A DNA stretch of 64,000 nt from PALSA-612 sp035652235 (GTDB lineage: Bacteria; Actinomycetota; Thermoleophilia; Gaiellales; Gaiellaceae). The stretch is taken from assembly GCA_035652235.1 (NCBI GenBank), contig DASREE010000008.1, positions 186,001 through 250,000 on the forward strand. The letters are read 5' to 3'. This document shows positions 48,012 to 55,841 of the stretch, piece by piece. A program made the translations under genes and the position numbers. The notes under the pieces were generated by a model. That model searched no databases, was not told the DNA's origin, and worked only from the letters and a program-made list of their open reading frames with translations. Position 1 is the stretch's first letter, and the number at the start of each line of letters is the position of its first letter.

Positions 48012-48037
48012 CCGGTCTCCGTCCGGAGACGCACCGG
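48012..48037 (-). promoter_or_regulatory. Second leader hairpin before leuA
   Basis: GTCTCC-GTCC-GGAGAC (48015-48030) with flanking CCG/CGG pairs. It lies between the Leu leader peptide and the leuA AGGAGG site. Without a T tract it could be part of an attenuator switch or hide the ribosome site. Confidence 0.45.
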
Positions 48038-48085
48038 TGGTGTGGTTCGGTCGGTGTCTGCGGCCCGTGTGCCGCGTCGGCGTCC

Positions 48086-48106
48086 TCTCCCCCTTAGCGG
48101 GGGAGA
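48086..48106 (-). promoter_or_regulatory. Leader hairpin overlapping the leuL stop codon
   Basis: TCTCCCCC, loop TTAGC (plus-strand reading), GGGGGAGA: an 8-bp perfect stem. The leader-peptide stop TAA is in the loop, so ribosome position directly controls folding. Confidence 0.6.
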
Positions 48107-48189
48107 ATGACGAGGAGCGAGATGAGGGCGAGCCCGACTGCGAGCGCCCAGCCGGGCAGGAGCAGCGCAGATGCGGTCGTCGCCTTCAC
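48094..48189 (-). CDS. leuL: Branched-chain leader peptide (31 aa) before leuA
   Basis: GTG 48189 to TAA 48094. Residues 8-29 read ALLLPGWALAVGLALISLLV and then IL: nine Leu, two Val and two Ile in 31 residues. A TTGACA-N18-CAAACT promoter lies 10 nt upstream, and hairpins follow before leuA. This fits multivalent attenuation of the leu/ilv operon by charged tRNA-Leu/Val/Ile. No Shine-Dalgarno precedes the GTG, so a leaderless or near-leaderless start is likely. Confidence 0.78.
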   Translation of the reverse strand: MKATTASALLLPGWALAVGLALISLLVILPR

Positions 48190-48199
48190 GGGAGGATCA

Positions 48200-48229
48200 A
48201 GTTTGCTGAAGGGCGACGCGGCTTGTCAA
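48200..48229 (-). promoter_or_regulatory. leu/ilv/thr superoperon promoter
   Basis: Minus strand perfect TTGACA (48229-48224), 18-bp spacer, CAAACT (48205-48200), 10 nt before the leader GTG. Confidence 0.65.
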
Positions 48230-48401
48230 GTCGGCATGAACGGGGCCCGTTCGGTGCGCGCCGGCGACGGTCGAGTTTGCGGTATACGGCTATTCACTCT
48301 AAGGTCACGATCGATGGCCGCAAGCGCGCGGACGCACCTGGTTCTCAAGGCGACGTTCTTCGCCGCGCGCACCCGTTCGCGCTAGTCGGCCGACCGTCTC
48401 C

Positions 48402-48437
48402 GCCTCCGCCGGCTAGCCAGGAAGACAAGGCGGAGGC
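48402..48437 (+). promoter_or_regulatory. gltB leader hairpin
   Basis: GCCTCCGCC (48402-48410) and GGCGGAGGC (48429-48437), a perfect 9-bp stem with an 18-nt loop, ~45 nt before the gltB ATG. A 23-codon frame (48314-48385) ends 16 nt before it, but its peptide (MAASARTHLVLKATFFAART...) is not rich in Glu or Gln. TATAC and TATTCAC sequences near 48280-48297 may hold the promoter. Confidence 0.4.
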
Positions 48438-48483
48438 CCAGCAGCATCCCGACCCACCGACCCCTCGAGGGAGGAGCCAGATC

Positions 48484-51400
48484 ATGCCGAGCGCCAAGAC
48501 GCTGTACGACGGCACCGCCGAGCTCGACTCGTGCGGCATCGGCTTCGTCGCGGACCTGCACGGGCGCCCCTCGCACGCGATCCTGGAGGGGCTGCTCGAG
48601 GCGCTGCGCCGCGTGAAGCACCGCGGCGCGGTCGCGGCGGACGGCAAGACCGGCGACGGCGCAGGCCTCCTCATCCCCATCCCGGAGACGTTGCGGCCCG
48701 CTCCCGGCTGCGGGCTCGGCATGGTCTTCCTTCGCGACGAGGCGGACCGCGACCGCCTCGTCGCCTGCTGCCGGGAGGAGGGGCTCGAGCCGGCCGGCTG
48801 GCGCGAGGTGCCCGTCGACCCGGATGCGCTCGGCGACGAGGCGCGCGCGAGCGCGCCGCGGATCGAGCAGCTCGTGCTGGCGGCGCCTGCCCTCGATGCG
48901 GACGAGGCCGAGCGGCGCGCGTACCGGGCCCGCAAGCGGGCGGAGCGCAGCATCGCCTCGTACATCGTCTCGCTTTCCTTCCGTACGGTCACGTACAAGG
49001 CGCTCTGCGCAGCCGACCAGCTGCGGGCCTTCTACGCCGACCTGGACGACCCGCGCCACGAGATCCCCTTCGGCATCTTCCACCAGCGCTTCTCCACCAA
49101 CACCGTTCCCTCCTGGGAGCGCGCGCAGCCGTTCCGGCTCATCTGTCACAACGGCGAGATCAACGCCATCCAGGGGAACGTCAACTGGATGCGCGCCCGC
49201 GAAGGGCGGCTCGGGTCCGGCGAGGACGCGCTGCTCGCGCCCGTGATCGACCCGTCCGGCTCCGACTCGGCGATGCTCGACAATGCGCTCGAGCTGCTCG
49301 TGCAGGGCGGCCGCGACGTGCGGCACGCGCTCGCGATGCTGATCCCGGAAGCTTGGGGGGCGAGCGTCGGGCTCGAGCCGGCCGTGCGCGACTTCTACCG
49401 CTACCACGCGGGTCTGTGCGAGCCGTGGGACGGGCCGGCGGCTGTGGTGTTCACGGACGGTCGCGTCGTCGGCGCGACGCTCGACCGTAACGGCCTGCGC
49501 CCGCTCCGCTACGCCGTCGGCCGCGACCTCGTCGTGTGCGCGTCCGAGGCGGGCGTGGTCGACCTGCCCGAGGGGCCGGTACGCCGCGGCCGCCTCGGCC
49601 CGGCGCAGATGATCGCCGTCGACCCCGTGCGCGGCCTCGAGCAGGACGCGGACATCAAGCGCCGGCTGGCGGCGCGGGCGCCGTACGGCGACTGGCTCGA
49701 GCAGGGGCTCGTGCCGCTGGCGACCGGCGACCCCGTCCCCGTGCCACAGGAGGACCTGACCCCGCGCCAGGCGGCGTTCGGCTACACGCAGGAGGACCTG
49801 CGCACCCTGCTACGGCCGACGGCTGCGCACGCGCACGAGCCGACGTCGTCGATGGGCGACGACTCCGCGCTGCCGCCGCTCGCCGGGCGAGCAAGGCCGC
49901 TCTACTCGTTCTTCCGGCAGCGCTTCGCCCAGGTCACGAACCCGCCGATCGACCATCTGCGCGAGCGCTTCGTCTTCTCCCTGCGCACGCTGCTCGGCGG
50001 TCGCTCGCCGATCCTGCTCGAAGGCCCCGAGGCCGCCGCCGGGCTCGAGCTGGACAGCTTCTTCCTCTACCCGAGCGCGCTCGAGGGGCTCGACGCCGAG
50101 CGCCTCGACGCGACGTTCGTCCCGTCGGAGGGGCTGCGCGCCGGTCTCGGGCGGCTCGTCGCCCAGTCCGAGTCGGCGGTGCGGGAAGGCCGTGGCATGC
50201 TGCTCCTGTCGGATGCGGCGGCCGGCCCGGAGCGGGCGCCGATCCCCATGCTGCTCGCCGTCGGCGCGGTGCACGAGCAGCTCGTCGCGCAGGAGCTCCG
50301 GACGCTGGCGACGATCGTCGTGGAGAGCGACGAGCCGCGCGAGGTGCACCACGTCGCCTGTCTGCTCGGCTACGGTGCGGAGGCGATCTGCCCGCGCCTC
50401 GCGCTGCAGTCCGTGGCGGTGCTGGCGGCGCAGGACAAGCTCGGCGGCGACCACCCCTCGCCCGAGGAGGCGCAGGCGCGCTTCCGGCAGGCGATCGAGG
50501 ACGGCGTCCTCAAGGTCATGTCGAAGATGGGTATCTCCGACGTGGCCAGCTACTGCGGCGCGCAGCTGTTCGACGCGATCGGGCTCGCCGACGAGGTGGT
50601 CGAGACGTGCTTCGCGGGCACCGCCTCGGCCGTCGGGGGCTTCGGCTTCGCCGAGATCGAGCAGGACGTGCTGGAGCGCCACGAACGCGCCTGGGGCGCC
50701 GGCGTCCGCCTGGAGAACCCCGGCTTCGTCAAGTTCCGCAAGGGCGGCGAGCCGCATGCGACCAATCCGGACGTCGTCGAGGCGCTGCACGAGGTCGCGG
50801 CCGCGCACGCGCTGCGCACGGCGGTGCGGGACGAGGACTGGGCGCGTTACGAGCGGTTCGCCTCGCTCGTCAACGGACGCGAGCCGATGGAGCTCCGCGA
50901 CCTGCTCGAGCTCGTACCCGCCGGGCCGCCGGTGCCGCTGGACGAGGTCGAGCCGGCCGAGTCGATCGTCCGGCGCTTCTCGAGCGGCGCCATGTCCCAC
51001 GGCGCCCTGTCGGCCGAGGCGCACGAGACCGTGGCGATCGCGTTCAACCGGCTGCGGGCGCGGGCGAACTCCGGCGAGGGCGGCGAGGATCCGGCGCGCT
51101 TCCGCGACGAGCGCAACTGCCGTATCAAGCAGGTCGCCTCCGGCCGTTTCGGGGTGACGCCCGAGTACGCGAGGTTCGCCGACGAGCTCCAGATCAAGAT
51201 CGCGCAGGGGTCGAAGCCGGGCGAGGGCGGCCAGCTCCCCGGCCACAAGGTGACGGCCGAGATCGCGCGCCTGCGCCACACGCAGCCGGGGGTGGCGCTC
51301 ATCTCGCCGCCGCCGCACCACGACATCTACTCGATCGAGGACCTCGCCCAGCTCGTCTTCGACCTGCGTCAGGTGAACCCGGACGCGGACGTGTCCGTGA

Positions 51401-52860
51401 AGCTCGTCTCCTCCGCCGGTGTCGGCCTCGTCGCCGCCGGCTGCGTGAAGGCGCTCGCCGACGTCGTGCACGTCGCCGGCGCGGACGGCGGCACGGGCGC
51501 GAGCCCGCTCTCGTCGATCAAGAACGCGGGCGCGCCGTGGGAGCTGGGTCTCGCCGAGACGCAGCAGGTGCTGGTCGCCAACGGCCTGCGCGGACGTGTC
51601 CGCCTGCGTGCCGACGGCGGCATGAAGACCGGACGGGACGTGGTCGCGGCGGCGCTGCTCGGAGCGGACGAAGTCAGCTTCGGCACCGCCGTCCTCCTGG
51701 CCGCGGGCTGCCTGATGGTGCGGTCCTGCCACCTCGACACGTGTCCCGTGGGCATCGCCACGCAGCGGCCGGAGCTGCGCGAGAAGTTCGACGCGACGCC
51801 GGAGCAGGTGATGGCCTACCTCCTGTTCGTCGCCGAGGAGGTGCGGCGGCTGCTGGCGGAGCTCGGCTTCCGCACGTTCGAGGAGGCGGTGGGGCGCGTC
51901 GACTGCCTGCGGCAGGGCTCGCGGAGCGCCGGCCGGGCGGCGCTGCTCGACCTCTCCCCCCTGCTCGCCGACCCGGGACCCGGCCCGCGCCGCTACGCCG
52001 GCGAGCCGCAGCTCATCGCGACAGGGGGCGAGCTCGGCGCGAGGCTCGCGGCAGACGCGGCGGCGGCGCTGCACGGACCCAGCCTGGTCGAGCCCGTCTA
52101 CTCGATCAGCACGGACGACCGCAGCGTCGGCGCGCGGCTCGGTGGGCTGATCGGCCGCACCTTCGGCTCCGAGAAGCCGCCGGGCCGTGTACGGGCGCAC
52201 TTCCAGGGCGTCGCGGGGCAGAGCTTCGGCGCCTTCCTGGCGGCGGGCGTGGAGCTCGACCTCGTCGGGGAGGCGAACGACTACGTCGGCAAGGGCATGG
52301 GCGGCGGCCGCATCGTCGTCACCCCGCCTGCCGGCGACGCGGGTGAGCCGGTCCTGCTCGGCAACACGGTGCTGTACGGCGCCACGGGCGGCGAGCTCTA
52401 CTGCGCCGGCCGCGCGGGGGAGCGGTTCGCCGTGCGCAACTCGGGCGCGACGGCCGTCGTCGAGGGAGTCGGCGAGCACGCCTGCGAGTACATGACGAAC
52501 GGCACCGTCGTCCTTCTCGGCGGGTTCGGCCGCAACCTCGGGGCCGGGATGAGCGGCGGCCGCGTGTTCGTGCACGATCCGGAAAGGCTGCTCGAGCAGC
52601 GGCTGAACCCCGACCTGGTGGTGGCGCGGCCGCTGGGCGCCGCCGAAGCGGAGGAGCTCCGCCGGCTGCTCGATCGCCACCACCGTTACACGCGCTCCGA
52701 CCGGGCACGGGAGCTGCTCGATCGCTTCGAGCAGGTGCTCGAGGAGTTTCGCTACGTCGTGCCGAGGGCGAACGTGGCGGTGCTCGAGGACGAGCACGAG
52801 GGAACGCTCCCCGGTGGCAAGCATGCGGCGGAGCCCGAGGCGGCGGCGGCGGCCCCGTAA
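48484..52860 (+). CDS. gltB: Glutamate synthase large subunit
   Basis: 1458 residues from ATG 48484. Class II amidotransferase: mature N-terminal Cys expected at residue 17 in ELDSCGIGFVADLHG after a 16-residue propeptide; ICHNGEINAIQGNVNWM follows. The central and FMN domains contain RFSSGAMSHGALSAEAHE, KIAQGSKPGEGGQLPG, GGTGASPLSSIKNAG. The 3Fe-4S site is CHLDTCPVGIATQ. The C-terminal GxGxG beta-helix (ANDYVGKGMGGGRI, NSGATAVVEGVGEHACEYM) is complete. No gltD is adjacent, so the small subunit is elsewhere or the enzyme uses ferredoxin. Confidence 0.97.
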   Translation: MPSAKTLYDGTAELDSCGIGFVADLHGRPSHAILEGLLEALRRVKHRGAVAADGKTGDGAGLLIPIPETLRPAPGCGLGMVFLRDEADRDRLVACCREEGLEPAGWREVPVDPDALGDEARASAPRIEQLVLAAPALDADEAERRAYRARKRAERSIASYIVSLSFRTVTYKALCAADQLRAFYADLDDPRHEIPFGIFHQRFSTNTVPSWERAQPFRLICHNGEINAIQGNVNWMRAREGRLGSGEDALLAPVIDPSGSDSAMLDNALELLVQGGRDVRHALAMLIPEAWGASVGLEPAVRDFYRYHAGLCEPWDGPAAVVFTDGRVVGATLDRNGLRPLRYAVGRDLVVCASEAGVVDLPEGPVRRGRLGPAQMIAVDPVRGLEQDADIKRRLAARAPYGDWLEQGLVPLATGDPVPVPQEDLTPRQAAFGYTQEDLRTLLRPTAAHAHEPTSSMGDDSALPPLAGRARPLYSFFRQRFAQVTNPPIDHLRERFVFSLRTLLGGRSPILLEGPEAAAGLELDSFFLYPSALEGLDAERLDATFVPSEGLRAGLGRLVAQSESAVREGRGMLLLSDAAAGPERAPIPMLLAVGAVHEQLVAQELRTLATIVVESDEPREVHHVACLLGYGAEAICPRLALQSVAVLAAQDKLGGDHPSPEEAQARFRQAIEDGVLKVMSKMGISDVASYCGAQLFDAIGLADEVVETCFAGTASAVGGFGFAEIEQDVLERHERAWGAGVRLENPGFVKFRKGGEPHATNPDVVEALHEVAAAHALRTAVRDEDWARYERFASLVNGREPMELRDLLELVPAGPPVPLDEVEPAESIVRRFSSGAMSHGALSAEAHETVAIAFNRLRARANSGEGGEDPARFRDERNCRIKQVASGRFGVTPEYARFADELQIKIAQGSKPGEGGQLPGHKVTAEIARLRHTQPGVALISPPPHHDIYSIEDLAQLVFDLRQVNPDADVSVKLVSSAGVGLVAAGCVKALADVVHVAGADGGTGASPLSSIKNAGAPWELGLAETQQVLVANGLRGRVRLRADGGMKTGRDVVAAALLGADEVSFGTAVLLAAGCLMVRSCHLDTCPVGIATQRPELREKFDATPEQVMAYLLFVAEEVRRLLAELGFRTFEEAVGRVDCLRQGSRSAGRAALLDLSPLLADPGPGPRRYAGEPQLIATGGELGARLAADAAAALHGPSLVEPVYSISTDDRSVGARLGGLIGRTFGSEKPPGRVRAHFQGVAGQSFGAFLAAGVELDLVGEANDYVGKGMGGGRIVVTPPAGDAGEPVLLGNTVLYGATGGELYCAGRAGERFAVRNSGATAVVEGVGEHACEYMTNGTVVLLGGFGRNLGAGMSGGRVFVHDPERLLEQRLNPDLVVARPLGAAEAEELRRLLDRHHRYTRSDRARELLDRFEQVLEEFRYVVPRANVAVLEDEHEGTLPGGKHAAEPEAAAAAP

Positions 52861-53217
52861 GCCCAAGCCCCTGATCCAGCCATGCCCCCGGGGGTGGCGG
52901 GTGCCGACCCGGCCGTGTCCGCTCCCTCTTCCTCCGTTGCAGGCAAGACGGCTGTCAGACCCCGGGAGGCGTCCCCTCTGGCGGTGTCCAGCCGAAGGCC
53001 GGGGGGGAACGCTGCGCTCGGCTCGATCCCTTCCTACCAGTCCCCGGCTGGCCTGGCTGGCGGCACCGGCTCTCGGCTCCGTCTTGTGCTCTGCGACGGC
53101 CGTCGGCTATGCTGCCGGCAGCATGTTGCTCCGCGGCTGACCTTTCCGCGCGCCGTCTCGGGGACCTCCCCGCGCGCCGTCTCGCCTGCCGCCCATGTCG
53201 TCGAATCGAGGAGCATC
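52861..53217 (+). other. Gene-free 357-bp gap between gltB and the ABC genes
   Basis: No convincing gene. It holds a TATGCT box at 53108 followed by a five-codon frame (MLLRG, 53123-53140), and a 15-bp direct repeat CCGCGCGCCGTCTCG at 53146-53160 and 53170-53184 (24-bp period). These probably form the promoter/leader of the ABC operon. No intrinsic terminator with a T tract is visible after gltB. Confidence 0.5.
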
Positions 53218-54018
53218 ATGTCCGCCGTCCAAGTCCGCTCGTTGCGCAAGCAGTTCCGCCGCCGTCAGGGGCGCTCGCTGCGCCCGCGCTGGCTACCTGC
53301 GCTGGACGGCGTTTCCTTCGAGATCGCCCGCGGCGAGTCGGTCGCCGTCCTCGGCCGCAACGGCTCCGGCAAGTCGACGCTCGTCCGCATCCTGTCCACC
53401 CTGCTGCTGCCCGACGGCGGCTCCGCGCGCATCTTCGGCCACGACGTCGGTCGCGAGCCGCGCGCCGTGCGCCGGCTCGTGAACCGCGTCTCGGTCGAGG
53501 CCTCCTTCTTCAAGAAGATGTCGGCGGTCGAGAACCTCGCGTACGCGGCGCGCTTCTACGGCCTCGCGCCGCGCGAGACGCGGTTGCGGATCCCGGAGAT
53601 CCTCGAGCGTGTCGGCTTTCCGGTCGAGCGGCGGGCCACACCCATGCAGCACCTGTCTCGCGGGACGCAACAGAAGGTCGCGCTCGCCAGGGCGCTTCTC
53701 ACCTCGCCCGTGCTGCTGCTCCTCGACGAGCCGACCACGGGCCTCGATCCTCGCTCCAAGCTGGAGGTGCAGGATTTCATCCGCGAGCTGCGCGAGGAGC
53801 ACGACACGACGATCCTCCTGTGCACGCACGACATGGGCGAGGCGGAGGCGCTCGCCGAGCGGATCGGGCTGCTCGATGCGGGCAGGCTGGTCGGGCTCGC
53901 CACGCCGGCGGAGCTGAAGCAGCGGTTCGGCGCCGATACGATCGAGGAGGCGTTCTTCGCGTCCACGCGGCAGCCGCCGCAGGGCGGCGCCGAGCCGAGC
54001 CTCGGGGTGGGCACATGA
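53218..54018 (+). CDS. ABC transporter ATP-binding protein (DrrA/ABC-2 type)
   Basis: 266 residues from ATG 53218, GAGGAG upstream. Walker A VLGRNGSGKSTLVRIL, signature HLSRGTQQKVALARAL, Walker B LLLLDEPTTGLDPRS, switch His in LLCTHDMGEAEAL. The signature has LSRGT in place of LSGGQ. Pairs with the permease that overlaps its stop. Substrate unknown; such pairs export lipids, polysaccharide or drugs. Confidence 0.93.
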   Translation: MSAVQVRSLRKQFRRRQGRSLRPRWLPALDGVSFEIARGESVAVLGRNGSGKSTLVRILSTLLLPDGGSARIFGHDVGREPRAVRRLVNRVSVEASFFKKMSAVENLAYAARFYGLAPRETRLRIPEILERVGFPVERRATPMQHLSRGTQQKVALARALLTSPVLLLLDEPTTGLDPRSKLEVQDFIRELREEHDTTILLCTHDMGEAEALAERIGLLDAGRLVGLATPAELKQRFGADTIEEAFFASTRQPPQGGAEPSLGVGT

Positions 54019-54848
54019 GGGGGGCGGGCGCTGCGCTCCGGCACGAGCTGATCGGCTTGGCCGGGGTGGTCGAGCGGAACTGGTACCTCGTCAAGCGCTA
54101 CGCGCTGTGGGAGGTCGCCTGGTTCGCCTGGACCGTGGCCAACACGCTCACGATCGTGTTCATCGCCAAGGGGGTCGAGGCGGGCGGCGGCAAGCTCGAC
54201 GTGAGGCGGGAGACGACGGTGCTCCTGATCGGCGCCGTCATGTGGTCGTACCTCGGCATCCTCTTCGAGATCCTCACCGAGACGGTCGCCTGGGAGCGCT
54301 GGGAGGGGACGATCGAGTACACGTTCATGGCGCCGCTGTCCCGGCCCGTGCACCTGCTCGGCATGGGTGCGTTCGCAGTTGTCTACGGGCTGGTCAGGAC
54401 GGCGCTGCTGTTCGGCGCGATCGCCGCCTTCTTCGACCTCTCGCTCGCGAACGCCGACGTGTGGGCGGCGTTCGTCGTGCTCGCCGTAGCCTCGCTGTCC
54501 TTCCTCGGCATCGGGATGATGACGGCTGTCCTGCCGCTGATCTCACCCGAGAAAGGAACCCAGCTCGGGTTCATCGCGCAGGGAGCGCTGCTCGTCGTCT
54601 CGGGCGTCTACTACAGCGTCGACGTCCTGCCCGGCTGGATGCAGGCGATCTCGCGCGTCTCTCCCGCCACGTACGCGCTGCGCGGCATCCGCGCCGCGCT
54701 GCTCGACGGGGCCGGCGTCGGCGCGCTCTGGGGCGATCTGTGGCCGCTGCTCGTCATCGGCATCATCTCCGTCCCGGTCGGCCTGGCCGTGTTCCACCGA
54801 GGCGAGCTGTACGCGAAGCGCCACGGCAAGCTCACGCGCTCCGGCTGA
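54015..54848 (+). CDS. ABC-2 type transporter permease
   Basis: 277 residues; ATG 54015 overlaps the ATPase stop (ATGA). Six predicted helices, an ABC-2 membrane domain with the LISPEKGTQLGFIAQGALLVVSGVYYSVDVLPGWMQAISRVSPATYALRGIR segment typical of the family (shown in part). Forms the exporter with the preceding ATPase. The 78 bp to the convergent GNAT gene contain nothing I can name. Confidence 0.9.
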   Translation: MRGAGAALRHELIGLAGVVERNWYLVKRYALWEVAWFAWTVANTLTIVFIAKGVEAGGGKLDVRRETTVLLIGAVMWSYLGILFEILTETVAWERWEGTIEYTFMAPLSRPVHLLGMGAFAVVYGLVRTALLFGAIAAFFDLSLANADVWAAFVVLAVASLSFLGIGMMTAVLPLISPEKGTQLGFIAQGALLVVSGVYYSVDVLPGWMQAISRVSPATYALRGIRAALLDGAGVGALWGDLWPLLVIGIISVPVGLAVFHRGELYAKRHGKLTRSG

Positions 54849-54926
54849 GCCAGGGCACCGCGGCTCGAGCCGGTGTCCGCGCGATCGTCCCCTCCGACCT
54901 CCGCACGCCGGCGGGTAGCCAACGCC

Positions 54927-55730
54927 TCATCGACCGTCGCGGCCGGCGCGGGCGCCGCGCGTCGGTGGCACCCGACACCAGTTCGGCCGCAGGTAGGTCT
55001 CGCGGAACCCCGCGCGGAGGATGTTGCGGTAGGAGCTCGACGGGCGGCCCTCGACGCGTTCGCCCGTCTCCGTGACGAGGAGCGTGCAGCCGAGCTCGAC
55101 GGCCCGCTCGATGCGGGCGGCGAGAATGGCGCCCTGCGCGCCGCGCCGACGGAACTCCGGCCGCGTGGCGCCGATCCCGAGCCAGGCGAGGCCGCCGTAC
55201 ACGTACAGGGCACCCGCCGCCGCCGGCTCCTTCCCGTCGTAGGCGACGAAGCAGTACCAGCCTTCCTGTTCGGGGAGTTGCGCGATCCAGTCGGCCAGGC
55301 GCCCGGGCATGCCGAACCCCTCGACCGCGGCGCGAGCGAAGTCGGCCGCACGGTTGCCGTTGGCGTCCGCCACCGCGAGGTCGGTGGGCGCGCGCTCCGC
55401 CGGCTCTCCGCCTCGGGAGAACTTCATCCATGCGCCGCCCGGCTCGTAGCCTCGCTCGGAGAGCGCCGCGTCGAGGTCGGCGCCAGGCTCGGGCGAGACG
55501 GCGTGGGCGGTGTCGCCGTAGAAGGTGACGATCGTCTCGAGCTGCTCGACGGTCGAGATGCCGAGCGCGTGGTTGAGGTAGGCGTTGGCCGGGGCCGAGG
55601 AGACGCGGACGGCCAGCGCCCCGCACCCGACATCGAGCGACGCGACGCCGAGGTCGTCTGCCAGCTCCGCCGGAGCGGCGGCGAAGCTGGAGCGGAGCGC
55701 CTCGATCTCGGCGACCTCGGTTGCCTGCAC
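54927..55730 (-). CDS. GNAT-family N-acetyltransferase
   Basis: 267 residues from GTG 55730; TACCGT lies 8 nt upstream. The C-terminal half (~130-250) is a GNAT domain: CFVAYDGKEPAAAGALYVYGGLAWLGIGATRPEFRRRGAQGAILAARIERAVELGC includes the acetyl-CoA loop (Q/RxxGxG/A equivalent RRRGAQG) and NILRAGFRETYLRPNW closes it. The N-terminal half may be a degenerate second GNAT fold. Acceptor unknown. Divergent from glnA. Confidence 0.85.
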   Translation of the reverse strand: MQATEVAEIEALRSSFAAAPAELADDLGVASLDVGCGALAVRVSSAPANAYLNHALGISTVEQLETIVTFYGDTAHAVSPEPGADLDAALSERGYEPGGAWMKFSRGGEPAERAPTDLAVADANGNRAADFARAAVEGFGMPGRLADWIAQLPEQEGWYCFVAYDGKEPAAAGALYVYGGLAWLGIGATRPEFRRRGAQGAILAARIERAVELGCTLLVTETGERVEGRPSSSYRNILRAGFRETYLRPNWCRVPPTRGARAGRDGR

Positions 55731-55761
55731 GGCCGGAGACGGTACACGGCCGGAGACGGTA
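55728..55761. repeat. Perfect 17-bp tandem duplication in the GNAT-glnA divergent promoter region
   Basis: CACGGCCGGAGACGGTA occurs twice without a gap (55728-55744, 55745-55761). On the minus strand each copy is a TACCGT box plus GTG; the inner one is the GNAT start. On the plus strand the second copy runs into the TAGACT box (55760-55765) proposed for glnA. Confidence 0.85.
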
Positions 55762-55779
55762 GACTCCCCAGGGTCGGTT

Positions 55780-55826
55780 GAGGCGACGTGGCCTCGGGCG
55801 CAGCCGCCCGAGGCTTTTCGTTTTTT
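55780..55826 (+). promoter_or_regulatory. glnA leader attenuator (hairpin pair plus U tract)
   Basis: GAGGC-GACGTG-GCCTC (55780-55795) overlaps a terminator GCCTCGGGCG, loop CAGC, CGCCCGAGGC (55791-55814) followed by TTTTCGTTTTTT. GCCTC can pair with either partner. The same arrangement occurs before glnK-amt. The glnA Shine-Dalgarno AAGGAGG follows at 55831-55837. Confidence 0.75.
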
Positions 55827-55841
55827 CGGGAAGGAGGTTCG

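Noticed and set aside
48314..48385. A Glu/Gln leader peptide before gltB
   Set aside because: The 23-codon frame contains no Glu or Gln, so amino-acid-specific attenuation is not supported.
55780..55826. Glutamine (glnA RNA) riboswitch before glnA
   Set aside because: The conserved core of the known glnA aptamer could not be recognised; only the overlapping hairpins and terminator are present.
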